NCBI RefSeq assembly: GCF_001280015.1
Contig: NZ_LGDV01000224.1
Span: 1-37,721, forward strand
DNA length: 37,721 nucleotides
Source of the DNA: Streptomyces sp. MMG1121
Lineage (GTDB): Bacteria > Actinomycetota > Actinomycetes > Streptomycetales > Streptomycetaceae
Direction: 5' to 3'
Both the position numbers and the translations under genes were made by a program. The first letter of the stretch is position 1; every line of letters begins with the position of its first letter. The notes under the pieces were generated by a model, which made no database searches, had not been told where the DNA came from, and was given only the letters and a program-made list of their open reading frames with translations. Below, in pieces: positions 30,791-37,721 of this stretch.

Positions 30791-31819
30791 ATGACCACCC
30801 CCACCCCTTCCCCGGCCGCCCCACTCGAGGTGACCGACGAAGACAGCGCCGCATCGGCGAAGCCCGGCACCCCGAAGGGCACCGAGAGCCGCTCTCCGGG
30901 ACGGCTGGCCTGGATCCGCTTCAGGCGGGACCGGACGGGCGTCATATCCGCCTTCGTGGTGATCTTCTTCTTCGTCGTAGGCATCGCGGCGCCACTGATC
31001 GCCAAGGTGTACGGCAAGGATCCGTACACGACCTACGGCCAGAACGACCCGAGCCTGCTCAACGACTTCGGCATCCCGGTCAAGCCCAACGGCGGCATGA
31101 GCGGGGACTTCTGGTTCGGCATCGATCCGCAGCTGGGCCGGGACGTCTTCACGTTCCTGCTCTACGCCATCCGCAACTCGCTGCTCATCGCCACGGCGAC
31201 GACCCTGCTGGTGGCCTTCTTCGGTGTCGTCATCGGTCTGACCGCCGGCTACCTCGGCGGCAAGACGGACTACTTCGTCGGCCGGATCATCGACATCCTG
31301 CTGGCCTTCCCGCAGACCCTGTTCTTCATCGGCTTCTGGCCGGTGCTGGTCAACATCCTGGTCAAGCCGACCGACGCGACCCCGACCTGGCTCATCGTCG
31401 TCTCCCTGATCAGCGTCATGACCGCGTTCGGCTGGGCGCCCATCGCCCGACTGCTGCGCGGTGAGGTACTCGCCCTGCGCGAGCGGGAGTTCGTCGAGGC
31501 GGCCAAGGTGACGGGCGCGTCCCCGGCCCGGATCATCTTCAAGGAACTGCTGCCCAACCTGTGGACGCCGATCCTCATTCAGGCGACCCTGGCGCTTCCG
31601 ATGTACGTGACGGTCGAGGCCGGTCTGTCCTTCCTCGGTGTCGGTCTGAGCGACCCGACGCCGGACTGGGGCGTCATGGTCCAGAACGCGGCCAAGTTCT
31701 ACCAGAACGACATCACGTACATGCTCTTCCCGGGCCTGGCGATGGTGATCTTCGTCGTCGCCTTCAACCTCCTCGGTGACTCGGTGCGTGACGCGCTGGA
31801 CCCCAAGGCCAAGCGCTGA
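30791..31819 (+). CDS. bldKA: oligopeptide importer permease, OppC-like (BldKA-like)
   Basis: A 342-residue permease. A ~45-residue Pro/Thr/Glu-rich cytoplasmic start, the first helix GVISAFVVIFFFVVGIAAPLI, a large outer loop (residues ~78-115, ending DPQLGRDVFT) and five further helices. EAA loop EFVEAAKVTGASPARIIFKELLPN, ending LLGDSVRDALDPKAKR as in OppC proteins. The start ATG has GGAG 5 nt upstream; a GTG-type upstream extension lacks support. It comes first, before the binding protein, the unusual order of the S. coelicolor bldK operon. The bldK name rests on this order, not on a database match; a second Opp system would look similar. Confidence 0.85.
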   Translation: MTTPTPSPAAPLEVTDEDSAASAKPGTPKGTESRSPGRLAWIRFRRDRTGVISAFVVIFFFVVGIAAPLIAKVYGKDPYTTYGQNDPSLLNDFGIPVKPNGGMSGDFWFGIDPQLGRDVFTFLLYAIRNSLLIATATTLLVAFFGVVIGLTAGYLGGKTDYFVGRIIDILLAFPQTLFFIGFWPVLVNILVKPTDATPTWLIVVSLISVMTAFGWAPIARLLRGEVLALREREFVEAAKVTGASPARIIFKELLPNLWTPILIQATLALPMYVTVEAGLSFLGVGLSDPTPDWGVMVQNAAKFYQNDITYMLFPGLAMVIFVVAFNLLGDSVRDALDPKAKR

Positions 31820-31839
31820 TCCCTCCTTTTCCCCACCTT

Positions 31840-31865
31840 CCGGCCCGGGCGACGGGGCCCGCCGG
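31840..31865 (+). promoter_or_regulatory. intercistronic hairpin before the binding-protein gene
   Basis: CCGGC pairs with GCCGG at the base and GGGC/GCCC-type pairing continues after a 2-nt bulge, with a 6-nt loop, in the 83-bp gap between permease and lipoprotein genes. Could mark an RNA processing or partial termination point. Confidence 0.45.
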
Positions 31866-31902
31866 AGCAGTTCGTAACCGTCCTCGACCAGAGCAGGAAG
31901 TC

Positions 31903-33690
31903 ATGTCCCTTTCCCGCAGAAACTTCGTCATTGCCACATCGGTCGCGGCCGGCGGCTCCATGGTGCTCTCCGCCTGCAGCAGCGGTGGGGGTGGCGGGAA
32001 CAGCAGCGGCGGCACCCACGCGGGCACCGACAAGTACACCGGCAGTGTGACCGTCGGCACCAAGGAGGACTCGACGGGCCCCGCCCCCGAGATCCCGGGT
32101 GCGCGCAAGGGCGGCAACATCATCGGTATCGGCCCGACCGACTTCACCCACCTGGACCCCCAGCGGATCTACTTCGCCTGGAACTCCGGTGTCGCCAACC
32201 TCTACGTCCGTACGCTGACCGGTTACAAGATCGCCATGGACGGCTCCATGAAGCTGGTCGGTGACCTGGCGACCGACGCCGGCACCATGGCCGATGGCGG
32301 CAAGACCTGGACCTTCACCCTGAAGGACGGTCTGAAGTGGGACGACGGCAGCGACCTGACCGTCGAGGACATCCGCCACGGCATCGAGCGCGGCTTCGCC
32401 AGCTTCACCACCGAGGGCGCGCAGTACGTCCAGACCGCGCTGACCGGCTCCACGGACTTCCGCTCGAAGTACAAGGGCCCGTTCACCGGCAAGCACCTGG
32501 ACTCCATCGTCACCGACGATGCGAAGAAGACCATCACGCTGAAGCTGAAGGAGGCCCGCCCGGACCTCAACTTCACGCTCGCGATGCACTCCTACGGCGC
32601 CGTGCCGGTCGCGCACGACACCAAGGAGAAGTACGACAAGGACCCGGTCTCGGCCGGCCCGTACAAGATCGCTCAGCACTCCGTCGACAAGTCGATGAAG
32701 CTGGTGCGCAACCCGCACTGGGACCCGAAGACGGACTCGATCCGCAACGCCTACCCGGACAGCTTCACCTTCGAGTTCGGCACCGAGTCGCTGCCCGCGA
32801 CCGACCGGCTGATCGCCGAGAGCGGCGACGACCAGTACGCCGTCATGGCGTACAGCGGTGTGCCCGCCGAGCGTCTCCAGAAGGTGCTGACCGACCCCAC
32901 GCTGAAGAAGCGGACCATCAACGGTCTGCTCAGCGGCCTCTACTACTACGCCATCAACTGCAAGCGCATCACCGACCCGAAGGTGCGCCAGGCGCTCAAC
33001 TACGCCTGGCCGCTGGAGCAGATCCGCCGCATCTACGGCGGCGAGTCGGCCGGTGACTACGCGACCTCCATCATCAGCCCCGACATCCTGGGCTACGCCC
33101 ACGAGGACGTCTACGGCAAGCTGAAGAAGCCGCAGGGCGACCCGGAGAAGGCCAAGGCGCTGCTGAAGGAGGCCGGCAAGGTCGGCCAGAAGATCGTCTA
33201 CACCTACCCCAAGGGTGGCAACGACGCCTACGAGAAGACCAAGGTCGTCATCGTCAACGCCCTGAAGGCGGCGGGCTTCGACCCGGTCGTGAAGGCGGTG
33301 GACCAGGGCAGCTACTACGACCAGGTCCAGCAGATCAACAACGAGTTCGACGTGATGTGGTTCGGCTGGTCCCCGGACTGGCCGACCGGTTTCACCGTCA
33401 TGCAGCCGCTGTTCGACGGCGGCACGATCGCCAACGGCTCCAACAACGTCTCGCAGCTGAACGTGAGCTGGGTCAACGACGCGATCAAGCAGAACGCGGT
33501 CATCACCGACCCGAAGCAGGCCGGCGTTGCCTGGGAGGCGCTGGACAAGAAGATCATGACGGAGCTCGCTCCGATCATCCCCGAGACCTTCCAGCGCCGG
33601 TTCTACCTGTACGGCTCGAAGGTCGGCGGCGCCCTGTTCGACCCGCTGTTCTCGGCGTTCCTCATGTACAAGCTGTACGTGAAGGCCTGA
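31903..33690 (+). CDS. bldKB: oligopeptide-binding lipoprotein (BldKB-like)
   Basis: A 595-residue peptide-binding lipoprotein. The signal peptide carries a twin-arginine motif (SRRNFVI, Arg5-Arg6) and a good lipobox LSAC with Cys25, so it is probably exported folded by Tat and then lipid-modified. A Gly/Ser linker is followed by the SBP family 5 domain (~80-500), with LKDGLKWDDGSDLTVEDIRHG and AGPYKIAQHSVDKSMKLVRN. S. coelicolor BldKB is required for uptake of a peptide signal and for aerial growth; whether this one transports the same signal is unproven. The start ATG has AGGA 6 nt upstream. Hairpins lie on both sides of the gene, and its codon use is more biased than its neighbours, fitting high expression. 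Confidence 0.88.
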   Translation: MSLSRRNFVIATSVAAGGSMVLSACSSGGGGGNSSGGTHAGTDKYTGSVTVGTKEDSTGPAPEIPGARKGGNIIGIGPTDFTHLDPQRIYFAWNSGVANLYVRTLTGYKIAMDGSMKLVGDLATDAGTMADGGKTWTFTLKDGLKWDDGSDLTVEDIRHGIERGFASFTTEGAQYVQTALTGSTDFRSKYKGPFTGKHLDSIVTDDAKKTITLKLKEARPDLNFTLAMHSYGAVPVAHDTKEKYDKDPVSAGPYKIAQHSVDKSMKLVRNPHWDPKTDSIRNAYPDSFTFEFGTESLPATDRLIAESGDDQYAVMAYSGVPAERLQKVLTDPTLKKRTINGLLSGLYYYAINCKRITDPKVRQALNYAWPLEQIRRIYGGESAGDYATSIISPDILGYAHEDVYGKLKKPQGDPEKAKALLKEAGKVGQKIVYTYPKGGNDAYEKTKVVIVNALKAAGFDPVVKAVDQGSYYDQVQQINNEFDVMWFGWSPDWPTGFTVMQPLFDGGTIANGSNNVSQLNVSWVNDAIKQNAVITDPKQAGVAWEALDKKIMTELAPIIPETFQRRFYLYGSKVGGALFDPLFSAFLMYKLYVKA

Positions 33691-33707
33691 CGCCCCAGTC
33701 CGTCCAG

Positions 33708-33739
33708 GGGCGGGGCGCCGCACACCCGGCGCCCCGCCC
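33708..33739 (+). promoter_or_regulatory. strong intercistronic hairpin after the binding-protein gene
   Basis: A 13-bp perfect GC stem (GGGCGGGGCGCCG at 33708-33720 with CGGCGCCCCGCCC at 33727-33739) and a 6-nt loop CACACC, 18 bp after the lipoprotein stop and 48 bp before the next permease. In other Opp operons such hairpins protect the binding-protein mRNA and reduce read-through. Confidence 0.75.
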
Positions 33740-33786
33740 GTCCCCCTCCGCCCCCACCACGGCGTCGCCCAGGGAATCCCATCGCC

Positions 33787-34770
33787 ATGTTCCGCTTTCT
33801 CGTCCGCCGGGTACTCGGCGCAGCGGTGATCTTGCTGATCATCAGTGCCATCACGTTCCTCCTCTTCTACATCGCGCCGCGTGACCCCGCGCGGATCGCC
33901 TGCGGCAAGGTCTGCACGCCGCAGACGCTGGAGCTGGTACGGCACAACCTGGGGATCTCCGATCCGCTGCCGGTCCAGTACTGGCACTGGCTCGAGGGCG
34001 TCTTCGTGGGCCGTGACTACGCCTCGTTCGGCCACTGCAACGCGCCGTGCCTCGGCTACTCGTTCCAGAACCGTGAGCCGGTCCTCGGCATGATCATGAA
34101 CCGCTTCCCGACCACGCTCTCGCTCACCCTGGGCAGCGCGGTCGTCTTCGTCATCTTCGGCGTCGGCACCGGCATGATCGCCGCCGTCAAGCAGGGCAAG
34201 GCGCTGGACAAGATCGCCTCCTCGGCCTCGCTGATCGGTTCGTCGCTGCAGATCTACATCGTCGGCATCGTCGCGATGTTCTACCTCTCCGACGAGTGGC
34301 ACATCCTGCCCCGCCCGAACGACAACTCCGGCTTCACGCAGGACCCCTTGGGCTGGTTCCAGGGCTTCCTGCTGCCGTGGTTCGTGCTGGCGATCATCTT
34401 CACCGCCAACTACACCCGTATGACCCGCTCGCAGCTGGTCGAGACGCTGAGCGAGGACTACGTCCGCACCGCGCGGGCCAAGGGCCTGGCGTGGCGCACC
34501 GTGTTCTTCCGGTTCGCCTGGCGCGGCGCGATGGGCCCGATCGTGACGATCCTCGGTATCGACCTGGGCTCGCTGTTCGGCGGCGCGATCATCACGGAGG
34601 CGACGTTCGGCCTGCACGGCATCGGCGCCGTCTCGGTGAAGGCCGTACAGAACAACGACCTGCCGATGCTGCTCGGTGTCGTCCTGGTCGCGGCCGGCGC
34701 GATCGTCCTGTTCAACATCGTCGTCGATGCCGTGTACGCCCTCATCGACCCGCGCGTCCGCCTCGCTTAA
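33787..34770 (+). CDS. bldKC: oligopeptide importer permease, OppB-like (BldKC-like)
   Basis: A 327-residue permease with the OppB start MFRFLVRRVLGAAVILLIIS, an outer domain containing paired cysteines (IACGKVCTPQTLEL, GHCNAPCLGYSF) and PLPVQYWHWLEGV, then five helices. EAA loop DYVRTARAKGLAWRTVFFRF; ends VVDAVYALIDPRVRLA. Partner of the OppC-like subunit encoded first in the operon. The ribosome-binding site AGGGA is 11 nt before the ATG. The next gene follows after 11 bp. Confidence 0.92.
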   Translation: MFRFLVRRVLGAAVILLIISAITFLLFYIAPRDPARIACGKVCTPQTLELVRHNLGISDPLPVQYWHWLEGVFVGRDYASFGHCNAPCLGYSFQNREPVLGMIMNRFPTTLSLTLGSAVVFVIFGVGTGMIAAVKQGKALDKIASSASLIGSSLQIYIVGIVAMFYLSDEWHILPRPNDNSGFTQDPLGWFQGFLLPWFVLAIIFTANYTRMTRSQLVETLSEDYVRTARAKGLAWRTVFFRFAWRGAMGPIVTILGIDLGSLFGGAIITEATFGLHGIGAVSVKAVQNNDLPMLLGVVLVAAGAIVLFNIVVDAVYALIDPRVRLA

Positions 34771-34781
34771 GGAGAGACAAG

Positions 34782-35807
34782 ATGAGCACCCCCTTCCTCT
34801 CCGTCCGCGACCTCCGCGTGCACTTCTCCACCGAGGACGGCATCGTCAAGGCCGTCGACGGGCTCTCCTTCGATGTGGAGAAGGGCAAGACGCTCGGCAT
34901 CGTCGGCGAGTCCGGCTCGGGCAAGTCGGTGACCAACCTGGCGATCCTGGGTCTGCACAACCGCGAACGCACCACCATCGAGGGCGAGATCGTCCTCGAC
35001 GGGCAGGAGCTCCTCACCGCGTCCGAGCGGACGCTGGAGAAGCTGCGCGGCAACAAGATGTCCATGATCTTCCAGGACGCGCTGGCCTCCCTGTCGCCGT
35101 ACCACACGGTCGGCGCGCAGATCGCCGAGACGTACCGCAAGCACACCGGCGCCTCCAAGAAGGAGGCACGGGACCGGGCGATCGAGATGCTGCGCCGCGT
35201 CGGCATCCCGCAGCCCGACACCCGCGTGGACGACTACCCGCACCAGTTCTCGGGCGGTATGCGCCAGCGCGCGATGATCGCCATGGCCCTGGTCTGCGAC
35301 CCCGAGCTGCTGATCGCCGACGAGCCGACCACGGCCCTCGACGTGACGGTCCAGGCCCAGATCATGGACCTCCTCAAGGACCTCCAGCAGGAGTTCGGCA
35401 CCGCCATCATCTTCATCACGCACGACCTCGGTGTCATCGCCGACATCGCGGACGACGTACTGGTGATGTACGGCGGCCGGTGCGTCGAGCGCGGCACCAA
35501 GAAGCAGGTGCTGAGCAAGCCGGACCACCCGTACACCCTCGGCCTGCTGAACTCGATGCCGAGCCTGGAGGGCCCGGTGGACGTGCCGCTGACGCCGATC
35601 CCCGGTTCCCCGCCCTCGCTGCTCAACCCGCCGTCCGGCTGCCGCTTCCACCCGCGCTGCGCGTTCGCCGAGAAGGTCTCGGGCGGTCTGTGCTCGGCCG
35701 AGCGCCCGAAGCTCGAGGTGGCGGAGGGCCGCGGCTCCGCGTGCCACCTCACCGCCGACCAGAAGCAGGAATACTTCGCCGACTTCGCCGCAACCCGGCA
35801 CAACTGA
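34782..35807 (+). CDS. bldKD: oligopeptide importer ATPase, OppD-like (BldKD-like)
   Basis: A 341-residue ATPase. Walker A GESGSGKS at 42-49, Q loop [14 protein letters not shown], signature FSGGMRQR, Walker [13 protein letters not shown], switch His in FITHDLG. C-terminal cysteine cluster [22 protein letters not shown] and SACHL. ATG with AAGGAGAG upstream. The Ser in SLSPYH replaces the Asn of the usual SLNP segment, a mild departure from the family. Confidence 0.92.
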   Translation: MSTPFLSVRDLRVHFSTEDGIVKAVDGLSFDVEKGKTLGIVGESGSGKSVTNLAILGLHNRERTTIEGEIVLDGQELLTASERTLEKLRGNKMSMIFQDALASLSPYHTVGAQIAETYRKHTGASKKEARDRAIEMLRRVGIPQPDTRVDDYPHQFSGGMRQRAMIAMALVCDPELLIADEPTTALDVTVQAQIMDLLKDLQQEFGTAIIFITHDLGVIADIADDVLVMYGGRCVERGTKKQVLSKPDHPYTLGLLNSMPSLEGPVDVPLTPIPGSPPSLLNPPSGCRFHPRCAFAEKVSGGLCSAERPKLEVAEGRGSACHLTADQKQEYFADFAATRHN

Positions 35808-35833
35808 CGGACACCAGACGGGACTTCACGACC

Positions 35834-36892
35834 ATGAGCAACACGAACCCCCTCCTGGACGTCTCGGGGCTGACGAAGCACTTCCCGATCAAGGGCGGCT
35901 TTCCCATCCGCCGTACGGTCGGCGCGGTGCAGGCGGTGGACGGCCTGGACTTCCAGGTGGCCGAGGGCGAGAGCCTGGGCCTCGTAGGCGAGTCGGGCTG
36001 CGGCAAGTCGACCACGGGCCGGCTGATCACCCGCCTGCTGGAACCGACCGGCGGCAAGATCACCTACCGCGGCCAGGACATCACGCACGCGGGCCGCAAG
36101 GAGCTGGCGCCGATCCGCTCCGAGATCCAGATGATCTTCCAGGACCCGTACGCCTCGCTGAACCCGCGACAGACGGTCGGCAAGATCATCGCGGGCCCGA
36201 TGGAGATCAACGGGATCGACCCGAAGGGCGGCCGCGAGAACCGGGTCCGCGAACTCCTGGAGATCGTGGGCCTGAACCCGGAGCACTTCAACCGCTTCCC
36301 GCACGAGTTCTCCGGCGGCCAGCGCCAGCGCATCGGCGTGGCCCGCGCGCTGGCCCTGGAGCCCAAGCTGATCGTGGCGGACGAGCCGGTCTCGGCCCTG
36401 GACGTCTCGATCCAGGCCCAGGTCGTGAACCTCCTGCAGAAGGTCCAGCGGGAACTGGGCATCGCGTTCGTCTTCATCGCCCACGACCTCGCGATCGTCC
36501 GGCACTTCTCGCAGCGCGTCGCGGTCATGTACCTCGGCAACATCGTCGAGATCGCCGACCGCGAGGACCTGTACGGCAACCCGCGCCACCCCTACACCCG
36601 GGCCCTGCTCTCCGCCGTACCCGAGGCGACGGTGGACGCGGAGCCGCGCGAGCGCATCCGTCTGGTCGGCGACGTCCCCTCGCCCATCAACCCGCCCTCC
36701 GGCTGCCGCTTCCGCACCCGCTGCTGGAAGGCGACGGAGAAGTGCGCGACGGAGGCACCGACGCTGCTCCAGGTGGAGGGCAACAAGCCGGGCCACCTGA
36801 CGGCGTGCCACTACCCGGAGACGCAGGAGACGATCCCCGCCCCCCGCCTCTCCAAGGACAGCCTCTCCAAGGACCCCGAGGCGGCGGCCTGA
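35834..36892 (+). CDS. bldKE: oligopeptide importer ATPase, OppF-like (BldKE-like)
   Basis: A 352-residue ATPase, last gene of the operon. Walker A GESGCGKS at 52-59, Q loop [13 protein letters not shown], signature FSGGQRQR, Walker [13 protein letters not shown], switch His in FIAHDLA. C-terminal cluster [18 protein letters not shown] and TACHY. The tail has a 5-residue duplication (LSKDSLSKD). Starts 26 bp after the preceding stop with a modest GGGA site. A strong terminator follows 90 bp later. Highly similar in motif detail to the minus-strand OppF-type ATPase at 24761-25825. Confidence 0.92.
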   Translation: MSNTNPLLDVSGLTKHFPIKGGFPIRRTVGAVQAVDGLDFQVAEGESLGLVGESGCGKSTTGRLITRLLEPTGGKITYRGQDITHAGRKELAPIRSEIQMIFQDPYASLNPRQTVGKIIAGPMEINGIDPKGGRENRVRELLEIVGLNPEHFNRFPHEFSGGQRQRIGVARALALEPKLIVADEPVSALDVSIQAQVVNLLQKVQRELGIAFVFIAHDLAIVRHFSQRVAVMYLGNIVEIADREDLYGNPRHPYTRALLSAVPEATVDAEPRERIRLVGDVPSPINPPSGCRFRTRCWKATEKCATEAPTLLQVEGNKPGHLTACHYPETQETIPAPRLSKDSLSKDPEAAA

Positions 36893-36981
36893 CACACCCC
36901 TTTCCGTCAGCCGTCCCCTTGCGGAACGGACTTTCACCGGCCCATTGACCCGAGCCCATGGACGTCCGATTCCAGGGAAAG

Positions 36982-37017
36982 AAGGCCCGTGCCGCGCGGT
37001 TTCGCGGCACGGGCCTT
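36982..37017 (+). terminator. terminator of the bldK-like operon
   Basis: A 15-bp perfect stem (AAGGCCCGTGCCGCG at 36982-36996 with CGCGGCACGGGCCTT at 37003-37017) and a 6-nt loop CGGTTT, followed by CGCCTTCGG. It is the cleanest intrinsic terminator in the window and ends 37 bp before the acetyltransferase start. Confidence 0.9.
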
Positions 37018-37054
37018 CGCCTTCGGCATCCGCCGTGGAAGGCAGCGAACCAGC

Positions 37055-37618
37055 ATGTCCGCAACCGCGATCCGCCCCCTGTCCGTCGAGGACAGCGAGG
37101 CTCTGACGGTTCTGCACCGCCACAACCGCGACTTCCTGCGCCCCTGGGATCCCCCGCGTACGGACGAGTTCTTCACGGAGGCCGGCCAGCGGGCCGCCGT
37201 GGCGAGCGCCCTGCGACAGCGCGAAAACGGAACGAGGTGGCCCGGTGTGATCCTGTACGAGGGCGCCGTGGTGGGCCGGGTCGACCTCAACAACATCCTG
37301 CTCGGCCGCCTGCGCAGCTGCTTCATCGGTTACTGGATCTCCGGTGGCCACAACGGGCGGGGCATCGCCACGGACGCCGTCGCGCTGGCCCTGGACGTGG
37401 CCTTCCACGACTTGCGGCTGCACCGGGTGGACGCCTTCGCGCGGGTGGACAATCCTGCGTCGTGCCGTGTCCTGGAGAAGAGCGGGTTCCGGACGGTGGG
37501 CGTGTCGCGCGGCCACATCCACATCGACGGCCGCTGGCGGGACGACATCTACTTCCAGAAACTGGCCCCCTGGGACGACGGCCTGAGCTTCACGCCTGCC
37601 GCCTCACGCCACTCCTAG
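37055..37618 (+). CDS. RimJ/RimL-type GNAT acetyltransferase
   Basis: A 187-residue GNAT enzyme of the ribosomal-protein N-acetyltransferase type. The N-terminal [12 protein letters not shown] leads to [11 protein letters not shown], a motif of RimJ-like proteins that orders the substrate site. The acetyl-CoA loop is [18 protein letters not shown]; the closing segment is [23 protein letters not shown]. The in vivo target could be a ribosomal protein N-terminus or a small molecule. The start ATG at 37055 has GGAAGG 11-12 nt upstream; a GTG at 36989 would lie inside the preceding terminator and is rejected. Its end overlaps the convergent ATPase gene by 15 bp. Confidence 0.9.
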   Translation: MSATAIRPLSVEDSEALTVLHRHNRDFLRPWDPPRTDEFFTEAGQRAAVASALRQRENGTRWPGVILYEGAVVGRVDLNNILLGRLRSCFIGYWISGGHNGRGIATDAVALALDVAFHDLRLHRVDAFARVDNPASCRVLEKSGFRTVGVSRGHIHIDGRWRDDIYFQKLAPWDDGLSFTPAASRHS

Positions 37619-37721
37619 CTCACACCACACGTACTTCCCTCGATCCCCGAACCGGGCCGACGGCTGCCATCCCCACACCTGCGCACAGGCACGCACCAGC
37701 CCCAGCCCCCTGCCGTACTCC
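37604..37721 (-). CDS. RsbW-like ATP-binding protein, C-terminal end only
   Basis: The last ~38 codons of a minus-strand gene entering from the right edge, ending at TGA 37604-37606. The peptide is EYGRGLGLVRACAQVWGW followed by [27 protein letters not shown] is the G-box end of a HATPase_c_2 (anti-sigma RsbW/SpoIIAB-like) domain, and KYVWCEL is the typical last strand of the many small ATP-binding regulators of Streptomyces. Target sigma factor or partner cannot be told from this end. Confidence 0.75.
   Translation of the reverse strand, partial: EYGRGLGLVRACAQVWGWQPSARFGDRGKYVWCELGVA

Noticed and set aside
31699..34617. 972-codon minus-strand open frame opposite the bldK-like genes
   Set aside because: Antisense to two clear importer genes whose products match known families along their length; composition is that of a reverse-frame artefact.
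36989..37054. GTG 22 codons upstream of the RimJ-like start
   Set aside because: It lies inside the terminator stem and would add a low-complexity Arg/Phe segment absent from the family.
35234..37522. 762-codon minus-strand open frame
   Set aside because: Antisense to two ATPase genes and the acetyltransferase; crosses the strong terminator at 36982-37017.
1..37721. Possible mobile element, prophage, CRISPR or biosynthetic gene cluster
   Set aside because: No transposase, integrase, att-type direct repeats, spacer array or PKS/NRPS gene was seen; gene content and base composition are uniform core genome except for short intergenic dips.

Overview
This window is core chromosome of a Streptomyces or a very close relative. 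The DNA is strongly GC-rich with G or C at most third codon positions, GTG starts are common, and the gene set (mycothiol MshB, 7Fe ferredoxin next to an actinobacterial DapC, DUF3117, FolP2-type DHPS, sigE/anti-sigma/HtrA, an Opp/BldK-like importer) is typical of that genus. I saw no rRNA, tRNA, CRISPR, insertion sequence, phage gene or integration site.

Left part (1-10 kb). An ECF sigma operon on the minus strand (sigma factor, zinc anti-sigma, start of a secreted HtrA-like protease that runs off the left edge) faces away from an O-methyltransferase gene, the same arrangement as mycobacterial sigE-rseA-htrA. A good ECF promoter match precedes the sigma gene. Next come a DUF3117 gene, an enoyl-CoA hydratase/isomerase with a perfect 20-bp palindrome just before it, a 3-methyladenine glycosylase coupled to a DivIVA-like membrane protein, a FolP2-type protein, a LOG-family protein, DapE, and a membrane-anchored lysozyme-like protein.

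Middle part (10-24.6 kb). A small secreted protein, the aminotransferase DapC and ferredoxin FdxA (with DapE this gives two lysine/peptidoglycan-precursor genes), a GNAT enzyme coupled to a SirB1-type transglutaminase-like protein, and a four-gene overlapping operon with an ABC exporter (ATPase, permease) and a DesK/NarL-type two-component pair. Then come a very long Gly/Pro-rich membrane protein with an extracellular domain like YoaR, MshB coupled to a membrane protein, a 64-residue membrane protein, and a dipeptidyl-peptidase IV type enzyme.

Right part (24.6-37.7 kb). Two complete five-gene oligopeptide importer operons lie head to head across a 465-bp AT-richer intergenic region. The minus-strand one has the usual order (binding lipoprotein, two permeases, two ATPases). 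The plus-strand one has the order permease, binding lipoprotein, permease, ATPase, ATPase, which is that of the S. coelicolor bldK locus needed for aerial mycelium formation, so I tentatively call it bldK. Strong hairpins flank the gene for its binding protein, suggesting the lipoprotein is made in excess. A RimJ/RimL-like acetyltransferase and the 3' end of an RsbW-like ATPase gene close the window.

No plainly new multi-gene system is visible. The best leads are a probable non-AUG (ATT) start on the O-methyltransferase, the perfect palindrome before the PaaG-like enzyme, the hairpin-bounded lipoprotein gene, the head-to-head peptide importers next to a cytoplasmic dipeptidyl peptidase, and the 837-residue disordered protein.
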